A stretch of 33,930 nucleotides of DNA from WYEN01 sp049976205 (GCA_049976205.1 JBMFIR010000014.1:1-33930); one strand, 5' to 3'. Shown: positions 1-8,061, counted from the stretch's first letter. Made by a program: numbers and translations. The notes: a model not told the origin generated them from the sequence alone.

Positions 1-1
1 T

Positions 2-11
2 AGGGCGGGGA
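2..11 (+). repeat. First copy of a 10-bp GC-rich direct repeat (second copy 223-232)
   Basis: AGGGCGGGGA occurs at 2-11 and again at 223-232. The second copy forms the 3' arm of the last hairpin of the GC-rich RNA. The first copy is followed by TGG, much as the second is followed by GGAGG. The window edge may therefore cut a second, similar hairpin end, as in tandem or nested IS200/IS605-type elements. The sequence left of position 1 would decide. Confidence 0.4.
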
Positions 12-19
12 TGGTTAAT

Positions 20-28
20 GTTTATAAG
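20..28 (+). promoter_or_regulatory. Candidate TATA box for the GC-rich RNA
   Basis: The AT-rich string TTTATAAG follows a GC-rich stretch and precedes the hairpin block. An archaeal start site about 25 bases downstream would fall near position 48-52. That would give a transcript of roughly 200 nt running through the hairpins. No protein reading frame on the plus strand runs through this stretch: the longest open frame stops at 112. This is inference from a short motif. Confidence 0.3.
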
Positions 29-120
29 ATTGATGCTGGTGTTATGGTTAGATGATGAGATAGTAATAGGCATAGTGGCAAGACTCTCAAATAATGACTA
101 CGAGAGATAAGGGTCATAAA

Positions 121-256
121 CCATATCCCCGAGTCCCGAGAGGGGTAGGGATAATGGGCCGGAGACCCGGCCCAGGGCTAAATCCTCCCAGAGGGAATGT
201 AGCCCAAACCTCCCAGCCCTAGAGGGCGGGGAGGAGGTCAGAGATATAAATCTGAA
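121..256 (+). ncRNA. GC-rich multi-hairpin RNA, resembling an IS200/IS605 right end (TnpB omega-RNA scaffold)
   Basis: In an AT-rich genome this block is strongly GC-rich and folds as four consecutive hairpins: TATCCC 124-129 with GGGATA 148-153; a perfect 7-bp stem 156-162 with 167-173; GGGCTA 175-180 with TAGCCC 200-205, enclosing CCTC/GAGG; and CCTCCC 209-214 with GGGAGG 229-234, enclosing GCCC/GGGC. The last hairpin followed by GAGGAGGTCA resembles the right ends of archaeal and bacterial IS200/IS605-family elements, where the TnpB guide RNA ends and the guide begins. If so, the guide would start near 241. No TnpB coding sequence is visible here, so it would be a relic, a tnpB-less derivative, or the tail of an element lying left of the window. 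It could instead be an unrelated structured RNA. No tRNA T-loop, C/D-box pair, SRP or RNase P signature was found. Confidence 0.5.
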
Positions 257-297
257 TAGATAGGAGGGAATCTTCTGTTTTTAAGGCGAGGAGGAAA

Positions 298-1848
298 TTA
301 GATCTCGTTTTCTTCAGGTATGTGTTGTATGACGAGGTTAGTAAGCGAGTTCATACTCCATCTTAGGAATTGGTGTTCAGCGGATCTTATATTAGGATCT
401 ATCTTAAACCTTCTGCGAGCCCACTCTATAGTCTCCATACTCAGGGATCCATCACCTTTTGAAAGCGCTAATCTAATTAACGCATCTATTTCGGCGGTAC
501 TGAACCATCTTGTTTTTCTAACTAATTCGTCTAATAGATCCTCAGAATAATTCTTCACATCATAAATCTTCAGAATATTCTCTATTACGAATTTTCTACT
601 CTCCCTATCAGGGTATCCGAGAACTATTGTAACATCTATTCTCCCAGGTCTCAGAAGAGCCTGATCTATTAGAGAAGGTGTATTTGATGTTAATATAGTT
701 ATTGGTTTATTTGGTTTCTGTAAATAATTTAAGAGTAATGAGATCTCACTTATATGTACTTCATGTATAGCCAGAGATCTGCTAACTAGAAATTCAGCAT
801 CGTCTATTAGTAAAGCAAGATCACTTCTATCTTCAATACTCTTTAATATCTTCTCTAATATTTTTTCAGTCATTCCATACCACATAGATCTATAGATAGA
901 AGGTTTTAGATCAAGAATCTTTTTCCCGATCCCTGAGACAAGAGCTTCTGCAAGAACACTCTTACCAACACCTGGTGGACCTATTAACAATAAACCTCTG
1001 GGGGCATATTTATATCCTCTCTTAATAGGATTTATCACTAATGTTTCTAGATCAGAGACTATTTTCTTCGGAAACATGACAAGATCCCATGTAGGTCTTC
1101 TAAGATCTAATTTAATGACTAGGTTCTCGTAACCCTCTCTAATAACTACTTCAACAGCCTCACTCTCTATTTCACGAGTATTGAGTAATATTATTCCGAA
1201 GAGCTCTTCTAAGTACACTAACTTCTCTAGATTATATAGCTTAATTATATGATTCTCCAGATCTAGTATATCTTCTAAAGATCTTGTGCTTAGATTATCT
1301 TCTAGATCTGCTAGGCTTCTCTCTACGTCTTTCATCTCTCTATTATTTATAGCCACTGCTATAATTCCTAGATTAGCTGATCTACATAATTTATCCTCAC
1401 ATATTCTTCCTCCACAACCACCGGTTAGTCTCCTTGTAGTGTGGCTAGATATCAGGTATATTATTGGACACACAATAATGTTTCCATATAAGTTCTCAAG
1501 ATCTCTGAATCTTAGAGGAAGATCAGTATATAGGAATTTCAGTATAGAGTAATATGCGGAAGTCTCGAGATCTCTCCTATTAACTCTTTCTCTTAAATTA
1601 ATGTTTTTGATAATCCTTATAGGGAGATTATCTTTATATGAGTACTCTTCTGAGAGACTTTTCTCAATTAAGTTATCTAGAGAAATAGTGATTTTGTTAA
1701 CTAAGCTAAGCTTTTGTGATGTGTTTTTTATTTCTTTACTGCTCCATACAAAACCTCTGTATCTCTTATCAATAACACTACTGATCTCCTTAATAGAAAT
1801 GTTATCTCTGTTTGTTATTGTGTTACTCAAGTTTTGATTATTCCCCAA
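298..1848 (-). CDS. AAA-family ATPase with a novel N-terminal half
   Basis: 516 residues. The C-terminal half is a AAA ATPase module: Walker A GPPGVGKS at 290-297, Walker B LALLIDDAEF at 344-353 (second acid is Asp, not the usual Glu), sensor-1 TSN at 387-389, and arginine-finger region LLRPGRID at 399-405. The segment at 450-460 (STAEIDAL) stands where AAA proteins carry the SGADI helix. The first 250 residues match no family I recognise. They hold a cysteine cluster (C145, C150, C155, with C127 nearby) that might bind metal. No membrane segment or signal peptide is evident. The module resembles proteasome/Cdc48-type unfoldases, but no substrate can be named. The TTG start is chosen because a TATA-like box lies about 25 bases upstream, implying a leaderless message; no Shine-Dalgarno is present. 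Confidence 0.8.
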   Translation of the reverse strand: MGNNQNLSNTITNRDNISIKEISSVIDKRYRGFVWSSKEIKNTSQKLSLVNKITISLDNLIEKSLSEEYSYKDNLPIRIIKNINLRERVNRRDLETSAYYSILKFLYTDLPLRFRDLENLYGNIIVCPIIYLISSHTTRRLTGGCGGRICEDKLCRSANLGIIAVAINNREMKDVERSLADLEDNLSTRSLEDILDLENHIIKLYNLEKLVYLEELFGIILLNTREIESEAVEVVIREGYENLVIKLDLRRPTWDLVMFPKKIVSDLETLVINPIKRGYKYAPRGLLLIGPPGVGKSVLAEALVSGIGKKILDLKPSIYRSMWYGMTEKILEKILKSIEDRSDLALLIDDAEFLVSRSLAIHEVHISEISLLLNYLQKPNKPITILTSNTPSLIDQALLRPGRIDVTIVLGYPDRESRKFVIENILKIYDVKNYSEDLLDELVRKTRWFSTAEIDALIRLALSKGDGSLSMETIEWARRRFKIDPNIRSAEHQFLRWSMNSLTNLVIQHIPEENEI

Positions 1849-1865
1849 TGAGTTTTTTGTTCTGC

Positions 1866-1879
1866 AGTAAATAAAAATT
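1866..1879 (-). promoter_or_regulatory. TATA box for the AAA ATPase gene
   Basis: On the minus strand the string AATTTTTATTTACT is centred near 1873. A start site about 25 bases downstream would coincide with the TTG at 1848, so the message would be leaderless. This supports the TTG start in the absence of any ribosome-binding site. Confidence 0.4.
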
Positions 1880-1884
1880 ATACT

Positions 1885-2907
1885 CTAAAGATCCTTACAT
1901 AGATGCTTCGTCTTAAGCACTCTCCCGAGAGCATTAATTACTTTATTAATTAATATCCTCTTATACCCTAATCTTATGAAAAGCTTACTCATGGGATCTA
2001 TTTTTATAGATGCTCCCGATGCTAGTTTATGACCTCCTCCGCCTAATTCAACAGCCAGATCTCTAACATTGAATTCTTTAGATCTAAAGCTTATAGAACC
2101 ATTACTTCTAATTATCACAGCAACATCTGAATCAGTGATGGATAGCATATAGTGGCCAAGTTGACTCGTTCCTATAAAGCTGTCATCTTCTTTCACTAGA
2201 ATAACAAACTTTACTCCACAGATCTTTTTGATCACATACCTAGCTAGATAGTAGTTATATTCCTCCAACTCCCTGTCTATTATTTCTAAAACATAATTCA
2301 TACCCCACTTAATAACATCATCTACTTTCTCTGCAAGGATTATTTTATCTGTGATTTGTTTCCTCCATTTATCTGTGTCCTCGTAGCTTACTAATCTCGT
2401 GAAAAAAGATGATCTGGGATCATCGAATTTCCATAGATCTATGGAGCATATTACATTCTCTAATTCGCTTGCGAAAGGATCATCGGGTAAAAGATTTTTT
2501 CTGACGACGCCAGTGGCGCAAGTTGAAGTATCAATAATTATTTTAGCACCAGTATTTGATAAAATCTTTACCCAATTCTCCTCCCATAAATGATGATCTA
2601 GCCACACAACTTTATTTCCTCGCTTAATTAATACTTCTAAAGCATCTTTTATATCTGTGATCCTATTTTTATTAGGTGCTAGATCTGTTATATAGATAGA
2701 TTTACTAATCATCTTGCGACTACTTTTCTGCGCGATCTTTTTTAGTGTCTCGTGTATCTTGTCTGGTTGTATATAAAATATATTAATATTACTTAGATCA
2801 TTTTTCTTTACACCTATTGATCTAGCTACTAAAGCTGATGATCCGATTCCATCGGCGTCGACATGAGTTATTATTATCAAATCAATTATGTTTTCATCAA
2901 TTTTCAT
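1885..2907 (-). CDS. DHH/DHHA1-family phosphoesterase (RecJ/NrnA-like)
   Basis: 340 residues. The N-terminal DHH domain shows ITHVDADGIGSS at 13-24 (metal-binding Asp pair), TDLAPN at 74-79, the family-defining DHH at 104-106 inside VWLDHHLWEEN, and a later Asp at CSID (154-157). The C-terminal DHHA1 domain carries the glycine motif GGGGHKLASGA at 289-299. Such Mn-dependent proteins cleave phosphodiester bonds in nanoRNA, single-stranded DNA, pAp or cyclic dinucleotides. The substrate here cannot be told from sequence. It is shorter than bacterial RecJ and lacks its OB fold, so a nano-RNase or archaeal GAN/RecJ-like role is more likely. GAGGTG lies 13 bases before the ATG, longer than the spacing typical of this window. 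Confidence 0.88.
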   Translation of the reverse strand: MKIDENIIDLIIITHVDADGIGSSALVARSIGVKKNDLSNINIFYIQPDKIHETLKKIAQKSSRKMISKSIYITDLAPNKNRITDIKDALEVLIKRGNKVVWLDHHLWEENWVKILSNTGAKIIIDTSTCATGVVRKNLLPDDPFASELENVICSIDLWKFDDPRSSFFTRLVSYEDTDKWRKQITDKIILAEKVDDVIKWGMNYVLEIIDRELEEYNYYLARYVIKKICGVKFVILVKEDDSFIGTSQLGHYMLSITDSDVAVIIRSNGSISFRSKEFNVRDLAVELGGGGHKLASGASIKIDPMSKLFIRLGYKRILINKVINALGRVLKTKHLCKDL

Positions 2908-3048
2908 CTGCGTTGATCGGCACCTCTTAATCTTTAAGATCTGTTTTCCAGGGATCCAATGCCTACACTGTTCTATGTTAGTTTAGAGACCTTTAAAACT
3001 ATAATAGTGCTTGAATTAAGAGATCCTTGCATAAATAGTCTTGGATTC

Positions 3049-3951
3049 TTACTTATATTTTATAATTACGTACTTTGACACGATCTCTACTATTAATTTT
3101 GAGATCAACATTGCGGTGATTTCCGAGGGATCATTTAAGGGATTGTACTCAACAATATCTAAGCTAGTGACTTTATCATTTAATAATTCATTTACTAATT
3201 CCAGAAGCTCCCATGAATTAAGTCCCTCGGGCTCAGGTGTTGATACACCAGGAGCCACTGAGGGATCAAGAACATCTATATCAATAGATACATGTAGATT
3301 ATCAAAATTCTCCGACCACTTCAAGAATCTCTTAACGACTTCTCTAATGCCTAGTCTCCTTATAGTGTATAATGATATGTACTCGTGACCTAATCTAGAT
3401 GCTTCATTTAATTCTTCTTTTGAGACTGCTCTAGTGCCTATATAAAATAATGAGCCTGCTCCTAGGATCTCTGAGATTCTTTTCATTACTGTTGCGTGAC
3501 TATATTTTAATCCTAAATAGTCATTTCTTAGATCTAGATGAGCATCTAAGATAACCACACCTAATTTCCTTCTATAGATCCCTCTCACTATACCATAGGT
3601 TATTGTGTGTTCTCCACCAACAAAGATATATAGTCTATTTTCATTCACTAATTCTTTAACTACTTTCTCTATTCGATCTAGGGTTTTCTCCACATCTCCT
3701 ATGACTGTAACTATGTCGCCTTCATCATATATACCGATCTCTTCAACGTCTATCTGGTTCCTAAGACTATAGAGTTCTATGTTTCTAGACGCGATTCTGA
3801 CATGGTCCGGCCCAAATCTAGAGCCAGGTTTATAAGTTACCGTGCTATCGAAAGGAACCCCTATAAAACTTGCTGAGGTCTTTTCTCTAAGCCATAAATA
3901 GCCTCCGAAAACCAATGGTTTAGGATTTAGATAAAGCTCTTTATAAGCCAT
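3049..3951 (-). CDS. speB: Agmatinase-family ureohydrolase
   Basis: 300 residues, the usual family length. All metal-binding signatures of arginase/agmatinase enzymes are present: GGEH at 112-115, DAHLD at 136-140 and SIDIDVLDPS at 222-231. SHATVM at 151-156 sits in the substrate region. The binuclear Mn centre hydrolyses agmatine, or in some archaea aminopropylagmatine, to urea and a polyamine precursor. Agmatinase is more likely than arginase from the archaeal context (inference). The gene follows rpl15 by 38 bases in the position usually held by secY, with GGAG six bases before the ATG, so it may be read through from the ribosomal operon. Confidence 0.88.
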   Translation of the reverse strand: MAYKELYLNPKPLVFGGYLWLREKTSASFIGVPFDSTVTYKPGSRFGPDHVRIASRNIELYSLRNQIDVEEIGIYDEGDIVTVIGDVEKTLDRIEKVVKELVNENRLYIFVGGEHTITYGIVRGIYRRKLGVVILDAHLDLRNDYLGLKYSHATVMKRISEILGAGSLFYIGTRAVSKEELNEASRLGHEYISLYTIRRLGIREVVKRFLKWSENFDNLHVSIDIDVLDPSVAPGVSTPEPEGLNSWELLELVNELLNDKVTSLDIVEYNPLNDPSEITAMLISKLIVEIVSKYVIIKYK

Positions 3952-3989
3952 TTACCACTCCATTAGCTTCTCTGTGTATAATCACTCTC

Positions 3990-4454
3990 TTACTCTTTAT
4001 CTAAACTTTTTAAAAAGATTACTTCTCCACCAATACTCTTTATTTTCTCAATAGCTTTCTCAGTTGCGTACTTAGTCACTACTTCTACTGGAACTGTTAT
4101 TTTCCCTGATCCTGTAAGTTTATTATAGCCGAGCTTCACTAGGTCTATTCTTATCCTATTTCCGCTGTATTCTAATTGATTGCTTAATTTTAATTTCTCG
4201 ATTATATCTGCAAGATCCTTGAGAGAGATCTCTCTTATATCCTCTTCATAAGAAGGATTTCTAGGAATAAATCCTCTTTTACCATACCACTCCGGGAAAT
4301 ACTTAATCACCCACATCCATTTATGCTTATGATAACCCACAGCTCCTTTACCACCTCTACTACCAGCTTTTCTATGCTGACCTATGCTACCCCAGCCCAT
4401 TGTTCTGGTTCTTCCTCTGAGTTTTCTAGTTTTTCTTCTTCTTCTAACAACCAT
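3990..4454 (-). CDS. rpl15: 50S ribosomal protein uL15
   Basis: 154 residues. The very basic N-terminus (MVVRRRRKTRKLRG) followed by the glycine-rich GSIGQHRKAGSRGGKGAVG segment and the HKHKW stretch is diagnostic of archaeal/eukaryotic uL15. A globular C-terminal domain binds 23S rRNA. The ATG directly follows the TGA of rpl30, and GGAGGAT upstream serves as ribosome-binding site. It is the last ribosomal gene of the run. The secY gene that commonly follows is absent; agmatinase comes next. Confidence 0.97.
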   Translation of the reverse strand: MVVRRRRKTRKLRGRTRTMGWGSIGQHRKAGSRGGKGAVGYHKHKWMWVIKYFPEWYGKRGFIPRNPSYEEDIREISLKDLADIIEKLKLSNQLEYSGNRIRIDLVKLGYNKLTGSGKITVPVEVVTKYATEKAIEKIKSIGGEVIFLKSLDKE

Positions 4455-4931
4455 TCACAACATCCTCCTTATTAATTCATTAATAGCATATCCTCTATAA
4501 CCTAATTCACCGTTTTCTTTAAAAGGTTTCTTAACGCTTCCGCGAAATCCTCCTCTTGGTGGATGTAATCTGAATACTGGTTTTATATAATCTGATAATT
4601 TATGGAGATATATTTTTTCTTCATATATTGCCCTAGCCAAATCCTTAATACTTGAGTAGCCTAATCTCTCTTTCACATACTCATCAGTTAGCTTCTTTCC
4701 ACCAGGTATTTCTCCTCTCTCTATCAGAACCTCGGTGAGTGTATCCAGATCTATCTCACCCCATGTTATCCAATGCTGTGTTTTTCTCAGCATCCCCTCT
4801 AAACCCTCTAGCTTGCTTGGATAAATCGTCATATGGAATTTTTTATATAGTCTCAATAGTCTTAATGTGGTTTCTACATCAGGATCTACATCTACTCTGC
4901 CTCTTAGTCTTATAATAGCCAATATACTCAT
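4455..4931 (-). CDS. rpl30: 50S ribosomal protein uL30
   Basis: 158 residues, archaeal/eukaryotic-length uL30 with the N-terminal MSILAIIRLRGRVDVDPDVE strand typical of the family and the archaeal C-terminal extension ending in a basic GGFRGSVKKPF segment. A GTG at 4940 is in frame, but it lies inside the ribosome-binding site (AGTGATT), which sits six bases before the ATG at 4931. The ATG is therefore taken as the start. It overlaps no coding sequence but begins only 5 bases after the rps5 stop. Confidence 0.95.
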   Translation of the reverse strand: MSILAIIRLRGRVDVDPDVETTLRLLRLYKKFHMTIYPSKLEGLEGMLRKTQHWITWGEIDLDTLTEVLIERGEIPGGKKLTDEYVKERLGYSSIKDLARAIYEEKIYLHKLSDYIKPVFRLHPPRGGFRGSVKKPFKENGELGYRGYAINELIRRML

Positions 4932-4936
4932 CCTAA

Positions 4937-5584
4937 TCACTTAACCCAATCAATTGTAGTTATGAATTTATAAGTTTTCTTAATAGCATCAAATGTTGCT
5001 TTCGCAAAATTAATAGACGTTGAGGTCTTTCCTCTACTCCAAGTCCACACATCTCTCAAACCAGCATATTTTAGAATTATTTTAGGTATTTCACCTGCTA
5101 CGAGACCTGTTCCTTTTGGTGCCGGTTTTAATATTATCCTAACACTACCAGATTTTCCTTCTATGGTAAAAGGCACAGAGTGAGGTTCTCCACAACTACA
5201 TTCCCAACTGCCACAGCCTCTTCTGACAGGTATGATATTTAGTTTAGCATCTTTAATGGCTTTATCAATAGCTTCTCTGAGTTGAGATGCTTTACCTATT
5301 CCAAGACCAACATATCCATTCATGTTGCCTACTACTACAACAACCCTAAATTTTGTCCTTCTTCCAGCATCAGTCATTTTCTGAACCATATCTATACTTA
5401 ATATCTCGTGTTTCAGCTCAGGTCCTAAAAGATAATCTACTATCTCGGGTTCTCTAACTACTTCATTCATTTCGAAAATTTCTCTTAAAGAAACAATTTT
5501 ACCTTCTTTAACTAATCTACCAATTCTTGTTCTAGGGATCCACTCCGCGGTCTCCTTCGGAATACTCTCTAGAGGCTCACTCAC
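4937..5584 (-). CDS. rps5: 30S ribosomal protein uS5
   Basis: 215 residues. The S5 double-stranded RNA-binding segment is clear: GRRTKFRVVVVVGN followed by GYVGLGIGKASQLREAI, then the S5 C-terminal domain with VRIILKPAPKGTGLVAG. The protein lies at the decoding region of the small subunit and affects accuracy. The start is a GTG within the last codons of rpl18 (8-base overlap), with GGTG seven bases upstream. A cysteine pattern CGSWECSC near residues 119-126 is typical of archaeal/eukaryotic members. Confidence 0.96.
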   Translation of the reverse strand: MSEPLESIPKETAEWIPRTRIGRLVKEGKIVSLREIFEMNEVVREPEIVDYLLGPELKHEILSIDMVQKMTDAGRRTKFRVVVVVGNMNGYVGLGIGKASQLREAIDKAIKDAKLNIIPVRRGCGSWECSCGEPHSVPFTIEGKSGSVRIILKPAPKGTGLVAGEIPKIILKYAGLRDVWTWSRGKTSTSINFAKATFDAIKKTYKFITTIDWVK

Positions 5585-6200
5585 TTATTTTCACCTTCAC
5601 ACCTAGTTTCTCACCATACTTAATTATTTTATCAAGTGTCTCCTCAAAGTGCCTAGGGAGTTCACGAGGATCTAATCCTCGTTTTAGATAATCTGAAAAT
5701 AGCCTTTTGTATTTCTCTGTATCCTCATTATATAATTTCTCGGCGTATTCTGCAATAATCTTACCACTAATTCTCTCTTCCCCAGGTATAAATTCTTCAT
5801 CAACGTTAACTTCGATCCCCGCATCCCTGAAAGCTTTTGCCACGGCAAAGATCTTAGATCCTTTAACTGGGCTCTTCAAACCAATATCAAGAGCACATAT
5901 CTCAATACCCATATACTTAGCTCTTAATGCCGCTAATAATCCTGTTAAATAAGATGCTGAAGTATTCTTGCCACCGGCTCTCCAATCAAATAATTTATAT
6001 AGCTCTCTACTATGTGCGGCTGCTACTATGATGTCACCTAATATTGTTGCCTTGGCCACTTGCACCTGGACGTATTTATTTGAGTATCTGACAATTAACC
6101 TAGGTTTTCCTGATAACACATAGATATATCTTTTATAATAATTGGTTTTGCCCTCTCTTCTTCTCTTGAGAGGAACCTTATAACTGGGTCCCTCACCCAT
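5577..6200 (-). CDS. rpl18: 50S ribosomal protein uL18
   Basis: 207 residues. It begins with the archaeal pattern GPSYKVPLKRRREGKTNYYKR, then a core with RYSNKYVQVQV and KNTSASYLTGLLAALRA, as in archaeal/eukaryotic L18 (L5 of eukaryotes). The protein binds 5S rRNA together with uL5. The ATG at 6200 has GGTG seven bases upstream. It overlaps rps5 by 8 bases, so translation is likely coupled. Confidence 0.96.
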   Translation of the reverse strand: MGEGPSYKVPLKRRREGKTNYYKRYIYVLSGKPRLIVRYSNKYVQVQVAKATILGDIIVAAAHSRELYKLFDWRAGGKNTSASYLTGLLAALRAKYMGIEICALDIGLKSPVKGSKIFAVAKAFRDAGIEVNVDEEFIPGEERISGKIIAEYAEKLYNEDTEKYKRLFSDYLKRGLDPRELPRHFEETLDKIIKYGEKLGVKVKISE

Positions 6201-6204
6201 AAGT

Positions 6205-6663
6205 TCACACCTTACCTCTCTTTAAGATACCTTCAGCTTCTAAATGTTGCTTTAGAGATGAAAGACTCTTGAAGTAGCCTCCTTTAGCTCTTCTGTAGAG
6301 TTTTCTGAAAGTTGCTGTATCTATAACACCAGTATCTTTTAGATGCTTCAAGTACCTTCTTATTTTTCTTATTCTATTGACCCAGTTTCTCTTTTCATCT
6401 TCTCTAGCTCCCTTAGAACCTTTTCTCTTACCATGGCCTCTTCTTCTTCCTTTTCTTCTCTTTTCTTTTAGTAAATTAATTCTACCTCTACTATTTCTCC
6501 TAGGTTTCTCAACGTATATTGCTCTATCCTCGATCAAGGCTTTAATATCTTCTCTTCTAAAAGCTTTTGATATATCCTCTAGTCTCTCCTGATCGAATCT
6601 AATATTATTGATTCCTACACCAAGTATCTCGGCTGCTAATCTTTTTTGTAGTGAGAGATCCAT
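6205..6663 (-). CDS. rpl19e: 50S ribosomal protein eL19
   Basis: 152 residues. An N-terminal helical domain (LQKRLAAEILGVGINNIRFD) is followed by a long arginine/lysine helix with GRRRGHGKRKGSKGA, and a C-terminal helix with TFRKLYRRAKGGYFKS. This is the standard architecture of archaeal/eukaryotic L19e. GGTGGTG lies just ahead of the ATG. It sits between eL32 and uL18, the usual archaeal order. Confidence 0.96.
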   Translation of the reverse strand: MDLSLQKRLAAEILGVGINNIRFDQERLEDISKAFRREDIKALIEDRAIYVEKPRRNSRGRINLLKEKRRKGRRRGHGKRKGSKGAREDEKRNWVNRIRKIRRYLKHLKDTGVIDTATFRKLYRRAKGGYFKSLSSLKQHLEAEGILKRGKV

Positions 6664-6673
6664 TTTTCACCAC

Positions 6674-7072
6674 CTACTCATTTGCTATCTTAAACCCTCT
6701 TTCTTTTAAGATATTGATTAGTTCTATCTTTTTTCTAAAACCAACTCCAGATGCTATATAAACTATATGTTTGCCGGGATCGAGTTTCTCAATATCTTTA
6801 GAAGAACTTATAACTACTGGATAGAGACCAGAAGGATGTCTTCCCCTAATCTCTTTATTGGTTCTATAACCCACCTCCACAATCGGTGGATAACCTTTGA
6901 TTCTTAGACGCATCTTATTATCTCTCCCTTTAGGTTTTCTCCACTTAAGATTATTCTTAAATTTATCGAATTTCCACCACAGAGATCTAAGGAACTCTTT
7001 TCTAGACTTCTTCTTTATTAATTTCTGCAATTTTCTTATGTTTTTAATACTGCTTAAAGCATTTTCGCTCAT
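6674..7072 (-). CDS. rpl32e: 50S ribosomal protein eL32
   Basis: 132 residues. The signature WRKPKGRDNKMRLRIKGYPP and VEVGYRTNKEIRGRHPSG identify archaeal/eukaryotic L32e. The C-terminal part (KHIVYIASGVGFRKKIEL) forms the globular domain. The ATG is ten bases after the GGTG, which is itself formed by the last codons of rpl6. Confidence 0.96.
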   Translation of the reverse strand: MSENALSSIKNIRKLQKLIKKKSRKEFLRSLWWKFDKFKNNLKWRKPKGRDNKMRLRIKGYPPIVEVGYRTNKEIRGRHPSGLYPVVISSSKDIEKLDPGKHIVYIASGVGFRKKIELINILKERGFKIANE

Positions 7073-7077
7073 ACTCT

Positions 7078-7647
7078 CTACTCACCTATTATCTCTTTCT
7101 TATATATGTATATTCCATCTATAACAACTCTACGATCAAACCCGCTTATCTTTGCAGCTCTCTCTATATTAGCTGCAGTTTGCGATACAGCATCTAGATC
7201 AATGCCTTCGACAATAATATCTTTATCCTTGATCTGCACCTTTGCATTACCTATTATTTTAGCGTATCTAACGTCTCTACCTCCTAATAATCTTGATACA
7301 ATAACTCTGTCTCCCTCGACTGACACGCTTATTGGGAAGTGTTTATAAATAATCTTTAGATAGTACCTATAGCCTCTAGTGACACCAATGAACATATTTC
7401 TTATATGAGCAGCTATTGTGCCTACAAGTGCTTTCTCGAAGGATCTTCCTAAATAACTCTTGACAACAACTTCATTGCTACCCTGATCAATGTAGATCAT
7501 AATTTTTCGTGCATGGTTAAAATCTTTCTCAACTACGCCCTTAGGTCCTTTAACGATAACTTTTTTACCCTGGATCTCTACAGCAACGTTATCAGGTATC
7601 TCGACTCTCTCCTCATACCTCACGAAGAAAGCTCTTTTCACACCCAT
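7078..7647 (-). CDS. rpl6: 50S ribosomal protein uL6
   Basis: 189 residues with the two repeated L6 folds. VEIQGKKVIVKGPKGVVEKDF marks the first, and VEGDRVIVSRLLGGRDVRYAKI with VEGIDLDAVSQTAANIE the second. It binds near the sarcin-ricin loop and factor site. The ATG lies eight bases after GAGGTG. A GTG two codons downstream is an alternative but less well placed. Confidence 0.96.
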   Translation of the reverse strand: MGVKRAFFVRYEERVEIPDNVAVEIQGKKVIVKGPKGVVEKDFNHARKIMIYIDQGSNEVVVKSYLGRSFEKALVGTIAAHIRNMFIGVTRGYRYYLKIIYKHFPISVSVEGDRVIVSRLLGGRDVRYAKIIGNAKVQIKDKDIIVEGIDLDAVSQTAANIERAAKISGFDRRVVIDGIYIYKKEIIGE

Positions 7648-7659
7648 AGTTTCAGCACC

Positions 7660-8061
7660 TCAGTACACATATGCTATCGCTATTCCACCGATTCTCTTCT
7701 CTATAGCCTCTAAATGAGATAATACTCCCTGGGAAGTTGTTAGAATTATGATTCCAATATCTCTAGATGGTAAAAATCTCCTTAGGTGGTGAGGCATTTT
7801 AAGAAGCTCGAGATAACTAACAGGAGTCCTCGGTTTTATTACACCAGATTCATTAATTCTTCCTAAGAGCTGTATCTTTATTTTCCCGTGTCTCCCATCA
7901 TCAATATACTCAAATTCTCCAATATAACCGTATCTCTGCATCACCCTCAGTGTCATAGCTATCAACTTCGATGCTGGCCACACAACAACAGTTTCGTGTG
8001 CTTTTTTCTCCGCATTTACAATAGCTGATAAAGCATTTGCTAAAGGATCTGTAGAGACCAT
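7660..8061 (-). CDS. rps8: 30S ribosomal protein uS8
   Basis: 133 residues beginning MVSTDPLANALSAIVNAEK, the normal S8 N-terminus, and ending with the SRDIGIIILTTSQGVLSH core that contacts helix 21 of 16S rRNA. A GTG at 8070 is in frame but is part of the ribosome-binding site AGTGATC, which stands six bases before the ATG at 8061. The ATG is therefore preferred. It follows rps14 closely (TAA at 8071-8073), consistent with coupled translation. Confidence 0.95.
   Translation of the reverse strand: MVSTDPLANALSAIVNAEKKAHETVVVWPASKLIAMTLRVMQRYGYIGEFEYIDDGRHGKIKIQLLGRINESGVIKPRTPVSYLELLKMPHHLRRFLPSRDIGIIILTTSQGVLSHLEAIEKRIGGIAIAYVY

Noticed and set aside
45..112. C/D-box sRNA at GATGATGA (51-58)
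   Set aside because: Box C is present, but no CUGA box D or D' lies at the required spacing in the next 60 bases.
1..240. tRNA, SRP RNA or RNase P RNA in the GC-rich block
   Set aside because: No T-loop, no SRP helix 8 motif and no conserved RNase P core were found in either strand.
2959..3078. Small plus-strand frame of 39 codons between the DHH gene and agmatinase
   Set aside because: No ribosome-binding site, no recognisable sequence, and its second half lies antisense in the agmatinase gene.
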